Source of the DNA: Trichobilharzia regenti | Lineage: Eukaryota > Platyhelminthes > Trematoda > Strigeidida > Schistosomatidae | Reading direction: 5' to 3' | NCBI GenBank assembly: GCA_944472135.2 | Contig: OX235262.1 | Coordinates: 37,995,804-38,059,803 of the forward strand | DNA length: 64,000 nt | Translations under genes and position numbers: made by a program | In this document: one piece after another, positions 54,801 through 64,000 of the stretch | Layout: every line of letters starts with the position of its first letter | Position numbering within the stretch: the first letter of the stretch is position 1 | Notes under the pieces: generated by a model | The model's input: only the letters and a program-made list of their open reading frames with translations | Databases searched by the model: none | What the model was told of the DNA's origin: nothing

Positions 54801-56474
54801 CTGTTCTGTATTTATTTATTTAGCACCTAATATCTGAGGTTCACTCGAATGATGTGACTGATACCTATAGACATAGCCATCTGTGATCATTTAATTTTTC
54901 TGCCTTAAATAGATACACTACTATTTAATAGCGAATGCTATTTATTCAGTGTATGTACCACGACTCATGCATTGTTCATTTGTATCACTAGAAAATAATC
55001 CACTTTAAGACTAAGCTTGTGTCAATCAGTCATTTGAAATTTACTCTATACAATGGCTAAATATAAAAAGTAACCACCACTTTTCATAACTTCCTGTAGT
55101 GGAATTCTCTAAATTGCTTACAGTGGCAACAATTTAAGTGTATAGAATTTAGATTAGGTGAACAATAAAATCCTTCCTAAATGTTAATCTTCATTGCAGT
55201 AGACAAGAATGTCATTCGACTAAATATGTTGAGACAGGAAGTGTGAAAATAGCAGATTAAAAATTTGTGAAGACTATAGAATTTCTCACTTTGCTATTTA
55301 TAATCATTTATATGCCTGCATACATTAATACTGTTGAGGTGTTGAAATTAGTCCCTAAAATTATATTTGAAATGCTTTTCCCTACTATTTTCTAGTCTTC
55401 ACAGTTCCCAATAGTCAGTTATAATCCAGTTAGCTTGGACAGATAACTTACATTTACGATTATATGCTATAGACTTGTGGGATGACTGATAGTGTCAGCC
55501 ACTCATTAAAACTAAAGTAGGTGAATTTAGATTTGAATGAGGAAGCAACTAGCTGAAGGACAAGTAAAAGAACCCATGAGTCGCATATCCAGTAAAGCAT
55601 CTCGAATATTTCGCTGCAAATCCCTGCGACTGATATGTTTAGACTATCTTTTTTCGCATTGATGAGCTACATAAATATTCAAAAGGCATCTAAGATCATC
55701 TGTAGATTTCTATGCTTAGAAGAGAAAGATTTTAACACTTAACAGCCATTCTTCCAAACTTATGCATAAGTCTGATGGGTTGAACATCAAATGAATTAAC
55801 TATCTGTTATATCATTGAGTCACCCACATGTGGTAACACATTTATGTTTATCAGTGTAAGTGTTACCTAACTTCTGATGTTATTCCATAGCATATATCCT
55901 TTATGGGTGCCAATTCTTTTTTAAAGACTACAATTTTTAACCAACATAGAATGGTTTGCAAAATAAGGTCTACCGAAGCTGCAATAGGGCAAATAACAAA
56001 TCTCTCAGCCGTGGAAAATGTGAAATGTGAACCGTCCAAATTTTAAAGAATTTTCATAGTGATTATTTATTTCACTTTTTTTTTTAATTTTCATTCTTCC
56101 TTAAGGCTACCGGCAGGAAACTGAAACATGATAAGTACTCATACATGATGACTTCTGTTTTGATTTTCTAATACAATCGATCAGTTTCCTTCTCAACTAC
56201 GATAAAAAAAACCAGTATAATAATATAATATTTGTATATTTTCTCAGCATTTAGTCAATACCAAGTACATTGCAAATCAGTAGTGCAGATAAAAATGATG
56301 AACACAAAATCATATAGTAACGGAATTAAGAACAATGTCAGTCGCATGGACATTCACCGACGAGTAGTGAGTGAAAGCGAAATGCATAGTCTTTTGACTG
56401 AAAATACATCATTTATGGCATTTTAATACACCTCAGCCACTTGTTAATGAGTCGAAGATATTGTGTTTGACACT
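54801..56474. other. unassigned sequence
   Basis: No gene recognised. 55740-55790 ('cagccattcttccaaacttatgcata') faintly resembles the end of the PLE nuclease region, but this is not enough to call. Confidence 0.35.
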
Positions 56475-56590
56475 TATTAGGCTCTTGAGTATGACTGTTG
56501 AAGAGTACCAAGTAGGGACGAAACAGTTGGGTACAGTACTTTGATTTCCGATAGTCATCTAATTGATATTCGCTGTGAAATCAATCAAAT
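56475..56590 (+). mobile_element. Family A hammerhead SINE, 3' fragment
   Basis: The plus strand keeps GACTGTTGAAGAGTACCAAG, then GGGACGAAACAG, then TACAGTACT from the ribozyme, and the trailing 'tcatctaattgatattcgct'. The promoter part is absent. Confidence 0.65.
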
Positions 56591-57050
56591 TATCGAACCT
56601 TCATATTTGAAACATTTCAAGTTTCTCGATAAGTATTCTGTTGTGCAACAGGCCTCCTTAACTTTCCGTTGTTACATTGAATTTCAGCATAACGTCTTTA
56701 TTAATGAGACTGTGTGCCCTATTGGAACCTTGAGGATAGTTTCACCAGGTGATTTCTAGTCTTTATGTTAATAAAAACATACGCAGTCAACTTAGAATTC
56801 TTCGCTACGCTAAAATAATTTCTAAACTCTTGTTGTACGACTATTAGTAGCTAAGTGACAGTTGAAAAGCCTCCTTTTACTAAGTAGTAAGAAATACACA
56901 AAAGTCTGAAAACCAACTAAACAGAAATGCTAACTTTATTTATACAAGAAAATAGGTAACTGATCCTCTTGAGCAATCTGTATTCCTAAACTGACTTAAA
57001 AATCTTCCTGATTTCTTTAAAGTCAATGAACAAAATTGCATTATTATATT
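56591..57050. other. unassigned sequence
   Basis: Nothing recognised. Confidence 0.4.
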
Positions 57051-57054
57051 ACAG

Positions 57055-58335
57055 TTCCATTTGGCTCCGAGTGGGACATAGGGCTTCAACAACACATATT
57101 CACTTTCTTCTATTTTCTGCTGTCCTCTTCGTCTGGGTCCACGATTGGTAAAACTCTCTCATCTCTTCCTGACACGATCTCTTTCATGTCACCCTCTCAC
57201 TGACGACCCACTCGTTGCTTCCCATTTGGCTTCCACTTGAGGGTCTGGCGTGCGATACCATTCGACGGCCTCCCAACGTATACCAGATCCATCCATCTCC
57301 ATTTTCTCCTACATATTTGTAGAGTGATCGACTCCTGGTTGGTTTTTTCCACTGGTCGGTTTCTTATTGCGCATTCTTTCTAGCCAACTGGTCATTTGAT
57401 CTTCAGTATGGAGCCAGCAAAAGCAGCTATTGATAAAATTTTGCAATCCATTGGAAATCGTTTTCACGATACTCCAAGTTTCTAATCCGCATAGAAGGAC
57501 CGACTTCACATTGATGTTGAAAATCTGAATCTTGTTACTTAATCTGAGTTTAGAAGATTTCCAGGTTGGTTTCAGGTTGATGAAGGTTTATCTTGCCTTT
57601 CCGATTCTGACTTTGACATCTTCGTCCGTTCCACCAGTAGTTGAAACGATGCTTCCCAGATAAGTGAAGGAGGCAACCTCTGTTAAATATCTCTCGTTGA
57701 TGGTGGTTGGTGCTGGTTGTTACTATTGCTGCTGTTGATTGGTTATGTTCACCACCTCCGTCTTCTCTGTATCCACCTGTAGTCCTGTCTTCACCGCCTG
57801 CTTCTTCTGACAACTTGTTAGTTTTCGCCTGCAAGTCTTCGAGCCTGTATGACATTAGACATTAATCAATCACGCGCGAAATCCAGATCTTCCAGAGTCT
57901 TCGCATCGGTGGTCCAGCGCATTCCTGTGTCCTCTCTCCCCATGTACGGTGTGCCGTATAATCCAGTATATCGCAATTAAGAATATCATCGCTGGAAATA
58001 GACAGCCCTGTCTTACCCCTGCATTCACTTCGAACGCCTCGCTGAGATTCCCGTTGTGGATCACTTAACACGAGGTATTGTCATATAGCTGTTGAATGAG
58101 GTTGACAAAGACTTCAGGTACGCCGTAGTGTTGAAGTATTTTCCAAATTACTTCTCGGTAAACGCTGTCTGGTGAAAGCCCTTTCGAAGTTGATGAATTT
58201 GAGGTAGAGATTTGACTGGCATTCTATGTTTTAATCGATGAGGATGCACAGAATTGAAATTTGATGAGCACATGATTTGCCTTTCCTGAATCCAGCTTGT
58301 TCAGGTCTGGCGGAGTTCTGTGTCCAGCGCACGCT
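57055..58335 (-). pseudogene. RTE-clade LINE, 3' half, broken
   Basis: The minus strand runs from RPEQAGF (about 58300) through NGNLSEAFEVNAGVRQGCLF (58058-58000), the mutated catalytic site (FADD replaced by FRA then stop, about 57880), LQAKTNKLSEEAGGEDRTTG, SVLLCGLETWSIVKTISNGL and the C-terminal end near 57070. It extends 164 bases left of the duplicated block, so the RTE copy predates the duplication. Confidence 0.88.
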
Positions 58336-59609
58336 GAACAACATAAAGAACTTGATTTACTTAGCAAATTCACCCTCATGAACACCAATGAATATCATGC
58401 TGGACCGCCGGGTTACTACGGATCACATTGCACCTAAAGGTATTAGGTCATAACCACACTTCAAATGCACGATTATAGATAAAATCACGGAGGTTTTTTA
58501 GAACTTTAACACGTCATTTGGAAGTATGAAGAAACAATCATGAAATAATGGCACTCATATGAAAACACAACCCACAGACATATATAAAAAAGAAATTATT
58601 CCCCGAGTACGCAAAGAAAGCAAATCAAACAGCTTCACATTCTTACCACTGCTCTTTAAAAACAACTCATTCTCCGAATATAGAAAGTGATAAGAACCAC
58701 ATGACATGAGTAAACAATGTTTAACACCTTCGGAACGAAGCGCTGGAAGCTAGAAAGCGGTCATCTCAAAGAAAAGCTATAACATAAAGGAGACATTTTG
58801 AAATAAAACGAACTACTGAAGTCCTGACAATTTAAATATGAAAGCCAGACCCCTTCATTTTCAAGTAAAATTCCAAATGCATAGATAGTCAGGAGATAGA
58901 CAAAGCAAAAGATTTCACCCTGGCTTAAAAACGTCGGTCGAAAATCATCTAAAAAGAATTATGCTTAAATTTTAACGCAGACAGAAAATGTCAGCAATGA
59001 AGATAAAGAAGCCAATGCGAAGTACAGTATGATAAAAAAAACTGAAGAGAACTTCATTTCACAAAAACACACTGGTCAAAAAAATGAAAATAACTTTACA
59101 ATAAAATGCCATATGAAGCTGGTGGCTTTTTCGTGTTTGTCAGCAAAAATATGTATTCAGAGACTGATGCAGTATACGCCTACAGTTGCTGTTTTTAAAT
59201 CTCTTAGTCAAACTAATCAGTAGTTGACTGTATTTAAGTTTTTAAAAGGGATCTATCACATTAAAACCGAAGACGATTTAGAATATAAAAGCAAATGAAA
59301 CGTTTCAAATCTTGAAAACTTGTGATTTAAGTGTCAAATGTTAAACAAAATAACTATCACCTTCTAAAACGTGTTATAGATTTATAACTTCACTGAAATA
59401 GCTTAAGAATAAGTTAAATGGCAAGGCATTCTGACACACACACAGAGTTACAATGTTAGAGGTTACGAGCTGGTTGACATTAAAGCTTAGCAACAATCAA
59501 CAACTAATCACCATCAAATAAAAAAAAATTTGAAGATTCACACCACTTTGATATAAGAATAAAACTTGTGCACTGTGGTAGAGTATAATTCCATAGTGGA
59601 TAAACTTTG
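58336..59609. other. unassigned sequence inside the duplication
   Basis: Nothing recognised. The 64-codon frame at 59029-59223 (+) has no motif and carries an A-run length difference between the two copies. Confidence 0.4.
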
Positions 59610-59678
59610 TTTTGATAAAGTCTCACAGTGTTATACAGTAATGTTTACTGTAAACATTACTGTGAGACTTTATCAAAA
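59610..59678. repeat. Compound palindrome, copy 1
   Basis: The outer inverted repeat TTTTGATAAAGTCTCACAGT (59610-59629) pairs with 59659-59678. An inner palindrome, AGTAATGTTTAC (59637-59648) with GTAAACATTACT (59650-59661), overlaps the right arm by three bases, so two alternative hairpins compete. Confidence 0.9.
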
Positions 59679-60455
59679 GCACACCACTTTCACTTACCTA
59701 GGTTGCATCCTTTCAACTTCAACTTAAAATTCAGTCAGGATCGAAAAAGCAAGACAGACCTTTGTCAGTCCTAAATCAGTTTGGAAGTCTTCTGCACTTA
59801 ATATCAGGAACAAAATTCGGATTTTCAGCACTACTGCCAAGTCAGTCAGTACTTCTATATGCTCCAGCAGCCTACTGTAGACTTTTATCAATGCCTGACT
59901 TCTCTGGCTCCAAACTGAAAATCAGATGGTCGGCCTGAAAGCATTTTTTTCCTTCACGTTCTAAGCGGAACATAGGGCTTCAAGCTAGAGGCTTGAAGTT
60001 TCTGTAGAAGTGTTTACTTTTACAGGATGGGATTGCTAGCCTCATGTCCAACCTTTCATCTTTACCGGTTTTGTATTGGCGAGGTAAAGGAGTGCGTTGG
60101 TCAGAGATTGAACCCCGGACCATGTGCATGGTTGGCGAGCGTCCAACCACTGTGCCACCAACGCACTCTGAAAGCATTAGCTACACAGAACTCTGGCAAG
60201 GCAAACAATCAACAACTTATTGTTCAACAAATATTCAGAAGAAAAATTTGGGTGGATTTCACGCACGATGAGGAGATCGTTGAGCGACATTCCACCAAAC
60301 CGTGGCTCGAGTGTAGCCCGAATGGGAAGCGACGGGTTGGGCATCGTTCGGTGAATGACATGGAAGATATGTTTTAGGAGCCTATGAGCATTCGCATAGC
60401 CGATTAAAGGGAATTACAAAGAACAGGATGAAATGGAGGTGTACTGTTGATATAA
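59679..60455 (+). pseudogene. RTE-clade LINE 3' fragment split by a SINE, copy 1
   Basis: Begins at 'ccactttcacttacctaggt' (equal to 15724 on), includes RIEKARQTFVSPKSVWKSSA-like coding sequence, is interrupted by a SINE, resumes at 60179 ('agctacacagaactctggca'), and decays by about 60455. Confidence 0.82.
59935..60178 (-). mobile_element. SINE family B with 11-bp TSD, copy 1
   Basis: CTGAAAGCATT at 59935-59945 and 60168-60178 flanks a minus SINE (59946-60167) with head TGCGTTGGTGGCACAGTGGT, B box GGTTCAATCTC and both RTE-derived blocks. It sits inside an RTE fragment. Confidence 0.9.
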
Positions 60456-60604
60456 TATATGACAGCCAATTTGTTGAGTAAGCAGTCTCAAGAACCTCAT
60501 AGATAACCATATTCATATGGAGATTCTAGTCAGTATTGCTTACTCCTACATTTAGGGACCTCCTCATTTTGTTATTATGTTATACAATGTGAAATAAAAG
60601 AACC

Positions 60605-61722
60605 TTCCCATTTGGCTTCCACTTGAGGGTCTGGCGTGCGATACCATTCGACGGCCTCCTCAACGTATACCAGATCCATCCATCTCCATTTTCTCCTACA
60701 TATTTGTAGAGTGATCGACTCTTGGTTGGTTTTTTCCACTGGTCGGTTTCTTATTGCGCATTCTTTCTAGCCAACTGGTCATTTGATCTTCAGTATGGAG
60801 CCAGCAAAAGCAGCTATTGATAAAATTTTGCAATCCATTGGAAATCGTTTTCACGATACTCCAAGTTTCTAATCCGCATAGAAGGACCGACTTCACATTG
60901 ATGTTGAAAATCTGAATCTTGTTACTTAATCTGAGTTTAGAAGATTTCCAGGTTGGTTTCAGGTTGATGAAGGTTTATCTTGCCTTTCCGATTCTGACTT
61001 TGACATCTTCGTCCGTTCCACCAGTAGTTGAAACGATGCTTCCCAGATAAGTGAAGGAGGCAACCTCTGTTAAATATCTCTCGTTGATGGTGGTTGGTGC
61101 TGGTTGTTACTATTGCTGCTGTTGATTGGTTATGTTCACCACCTCCGTCTTCTCTGTATCCACCTGTAGTCCTGTCTTCACCGCCTGCTTCTTCTGACAA
61201 CTTGTTAGTTTTCGCCTGCAAGTCTTCGAGCCTGTATGACATTAGACATTAATCAATCACGCGCGAAATCCAGATCTTCCAGAGTCTTCGCATCGGTGGT
61301 CCAGCGCATTCCTGTGTCCTCTCTCCCCATGTACGGTGTGCCGTATAATCCAGTATATCGCAATTAAGAATATCATCGCTGGAAATAGACAGCCCTGTCT
61401 TACCCCTGCATTCACTTCGAACGCCTCGCTGAGATTCCCGTTGTGGATCACTTAACACGAGGTATTGTCATATAGCTGTTGAATGAGGTTGACAAAGACT
61501 TCAGGTACGCCGTAGTGTTGAAGTATTTTCCAAATTACTTCTCGGTAAACGCTGTCTGGTGAAAGCCCTTTCGAAGTTGATGAATTTGAGGTAGAGATTT
61601 GACTGGCATTCTATGTTTTAATCGATGAGGATGCACAGAATTGAAATTTGATGAGCACATGATTTGCCTTTCCTGAATCCAGCTTGTTCAGGTCTGGCGG
61701 AGTTCTGTGTCCAGCGCACGCT
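60605..61722 (-). pseudogene. RTE-clade LINE, 3' half, copy 2
   Basis: Duplicate of 57219-58335. It lacks the last ~160 bases and tail, being cut by the duplication boundary. Confidence 0.88.
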
Positions 61723-62994
61723 GAACAACATAAAGAACTTGATTTACTTAGCAAATTCACCCTCATGAACACCAATGAATATCATGCTGGACCGCCGGGT
61801 TACTACGGATCACATTGCACCTAAAGGTATTAGGTCATAACCACACTTCAAATGCACGATTATAGATAAAATCACGGAGGTTTTTAGAACTTTAACACGT
61901 CATTTGGAAGTATGAAGAAACAATCATGAAATAATGGCACTCATATGAAAACACAACCCACAGACATATATAAAAAAGAAATTATTCCCCGAGTACGCAA
62001 AGAAAGCAAATCAAACAGCTTCACATTCTTACCACTGCTCTTAAAAAACAACTCATTCTCCGAATATAGAAAGTGATAAGAACCACATGACATGAGTAAA
62101 CAATGTTTAACACCTTCGGAACGAAGCGCTGGAAGCTAGAAAGCGGTCATCTCAAAGAAAAGCTATAACATAAAGGAGACATTTTGAAATAAAACGAACT
62201 ACTGAAGTCCTGACAATTTAAATATGAAAGCCAGACCCCTTCATTTTCAAGTAAAATTCCAAATGCATAGATAGTCAGGAGATAGACAAAGCAAAAGATT
62301 TCACCCTGGCTTAAAAACGTCGGTCGAAAATCATCTAAAAAGAATTATGCTTAAATTTTAACGCAGACAGAAAATGTCAGCAATGAAGATAAAGAAGCCA
62401 ATGCGAAGTACAGTATGATAAAAAAACTGAAGAGAACTTCATTTCACAAAAACACACTGGTCAAAAAAATGAAAATAACTTTACAATAAAATGCCATATG
62501 AAGCTGGTGGCTTTTTCGTGTTTGTCAGCAAAAATATGTATTCAGAGACTGATGCAGTATACGCCTACAGTTGCTGTTTTTAAATCTCTTAGTCAAACTA
62601 ATCAGTAGTTGACTGTATTTAAGTTTTTAAAAGGGATCTATCACATTAAAACCGAAGACGATTTAGAATATAAAAGCAAATGAAACGTTTCAAATCTTGA
62701 AAACTTGTGATTTAAGTGTCAAATGTTAAACAAAATAACTATCACCTTCTAAAACGTGTTATAGATTTATAACTTCACTGAAATAGCTTAAGAATAAGTT
62801 AAATGGCAAGGCATTCTGACACACACACAGAGTTACAATGTTAGAGGTTACGAGCTGGTTGACATTAAAGCTTAGCAACAATCAACAACTAATCACCATC
62901 AAATAAAAAAAAATTTGAAGATTCACACCACTTTGATATAAGAATAAAACTTGTGCACTGTGGTAGAGTATAATTCCATAGTGGATAAACTTTG
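61723..62994. other. unassigned sequence, duplicate
   Basis: Repeats 58336-59609. Nothing recognised. Confidence 0.4.
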
Positions 62995-63063
62995 TTTTGA
63001 TAAAGTCTCACAGTGTTATACAGTAATGTTTACTGTAAACATTACTGTGAGACTTTATCAAAA
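62995..63063. repeat. Compound palindrome, copy 2
   Basis: Identical to 59610-59678. Confidence 0.9.
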
Positions 63064-63840
63064 GCACACCACTTTCACTTACCTAGGTTGCATCCTTTCA
63101 ACTTCAACTTAAAATTCAGTCAGGATCGAAAAAGCAAGACAGACCTTTGTCAGTCCTAAATCAGTTTGGAAGTCTTCTGCACTTAATATCAGGAACAAAA
63201 TTCGGATTTTCAGCACTACTGCCAAGTCAGTCAGTACTTCTATATGCTCCAGCAGCCTACTGTAGACTTTTATCAATGCCTGACTTCTCTGGCTCCAAAC
63301 TGAAAATCAGATGGTCGGCCTGAAAGCATTTTTTTCCTTCACGTTCTAAGCGGAACATAGGGCTTCAAGCTAGAGGCTTGAAGTTTCTGTAGAAGTGTTT
63401 ACTTTTACAGGATGGGATTGCTAGCCTCATGTCCAACCTTTCATCTTTACCGGTTTTGTATTGGCGAGGTAAAGGAGTGCGTTGGTCAGAGATTGAACCC
63501 CGGACCATGTGCATGGTTGGCGAGCGTCCAACCACTGTGCCACCAACGCACTCTGAAAGCATTAGCTACACAGAACTCTGGCAAGGCAAACAATCAACAA
63601 CTTATTGTTCAACAAATATTCAGAAGAAAAATTTGGGTGGATTTCACGCACGATGAGGAGATCGTTGAGCGACATTCCACCAAACCGTGGCTCGAGTGTA
63701 GCCCGAATGGGAAGCGACGGGTTGGGCATCGTTCGGTGAATGACATGGAAGATATGTTTTAGGAGCCTATGAGCATTCGCATAGCCGATTAAAGGGAATT
63801 ACAAAGAACAGGATGAAATGGAGGTGTACTGTTGATATAA
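63064..63840 (+). pseudogene. RTE-clade LINE 3' fragment, copy 2
   Basis: Duplicate of 59679-60455, with the same SINE interruption. Confidence 0.82.
63320..63563 (-). mobile_element. SINE family B with TSD, copy 2
   Basis: Duplicate of 59935-60178. The SINE insertion therefore predates the duplication. Confidence 0.9.
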
Positions 63841-64000
63841 TATATGACAGCCAATTTGTTGAGTAAGCAGTCTCAAGAACCTCATAGATAACCATATTCA
63901 TATGGAGATTCTAGTCAGTATTGCTTACTCCTACATTTAGGGACCTCCTCATTTTGTTATTATGTTATACAATGTGAAATAAAAGAACCTGGAGGTATCG

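Larger units (their letters stand above)
57219..60604. repeat. 3386-bp tandem duplication, copy 1
   Basis: The block from 'ttcccatttggc' to 'aaaagaacc' is repeated immediately downstream. It contains most of a minus RTE fragment, about 1.3 kb of unassigned sequence, a palindrome, a plus RTE fragment and a minus family B SINE. Differences from copy 2 are few: a TC indel near 57292, one C/T near 57332, and length changes in T and A runs. Confidence 0.95.
60605..63989. repeat. 3385-bp tandem duplication, copy 2
   Basis: Second copy. Junction is '...gaacc|ttccc...' and the copy ends at '...gaacc' at 63989, followed by different sequence (tggaggtatcg), so the array has two copies here. One base (t) of microhomology at the junction. 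Confidence 0.95.

Noticed and set aside
55530..55790. PLE GIY-YIG fragment
   Set aside because: Only a few residues near 55750-55780 resemble the PLE C-terminus; the YIG and helix motifs are not found.

Overview
The window looks like a gene-poor, repeat-saturated stretch of a schistosome (blood fluke, trematode) nuclear genome. It is AT-rich, with (AT)n and (AAT)n microsatellites. It carries RTE-, CR1- and Penelope-type retroelements, tRNA-derived SINEs and a Sm-alpha-like hammerhead SINE, the last being the most schistosome-specific signal. The species cannot be fixed from the sequence alone. I recognise no host protein-coding exon. The only long intact reading frame belongs to a retrotransposon.

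Layout. 0.7-3.5 kb holds a tandem array of six near-identical 401-bp units plus one inverted unit. Each unit carries a tRNA-like RNA polymerase III promoter followed directly by a complete hammerhead ribozyme motif, and the whole array lies between two copies of a 13-bp direct repeat. 4-12.4 kb contains a palindrome, Penelope-like element (PLE) tails, SINEs and old RTE scraps. 12.9-16.35 kb is a full-length, apparently intact RTE-clade LINE with endonuclease and reverse transcriptase in one 989-residue frame, a (AAT)n tail and a 12-bp target-site duplication (TSD). 17.9-26.1 kb has degraded RTE copies, one with a nested SINE, a decayed CR1/Jockey-like LINE, and SINEs. 27.3-35.4 kb is PLE territory: a broken + strand PLE with RT and GIY-YIG remnants, a broken - strand PLE split by a SINE, and a GIY-YIG domain at 35 kb. 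36-50 kb is a mosaic of SINEs, RTE fragments, a decayed Sm-alpha-like hammerhead SINE at 39.8 kb, a second LINE family at 42.5-43.2 kb, and a repeat of unknown class (here 'repeat E') in direct and inverted copies. 50.7-52.5 kb holds a probable solo LTR next to an RTE fragment into which a head-to-head inverted PLE has inserted, with a 14-bp TSD. 53-57 kb contains more hammerhead SINE copies. From 57.2 kb to the window end there is a 3.39-kb recent tandem duplication made of RTE, SINE and palindrome material.

How the parts work together (inference). Two mobilisation systems appear to be at work. The RTE LINE shares both its 5' and 3' terminal sequences with a tRNA-headed SINE (family B), so that SINE looks like a tRNA promoter fused to an internally deleted RTE. 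The hammerhead SINE (family A) instead shows tandem units, an inverted partial copy at one side and an 11-13 bp TSD around the whole composite. This is the insertion layout of Penelope-like elements, and the PLE at 51.4 kb has it too. The 0.7-3.5 kb array therefore resembles a metazoan retrozyme: a self-cleaving non-autonomous element possibly amplified through multimeric or circular RNA and inserted by PLE machinery. That is the most promising candidate for a less-described system here.
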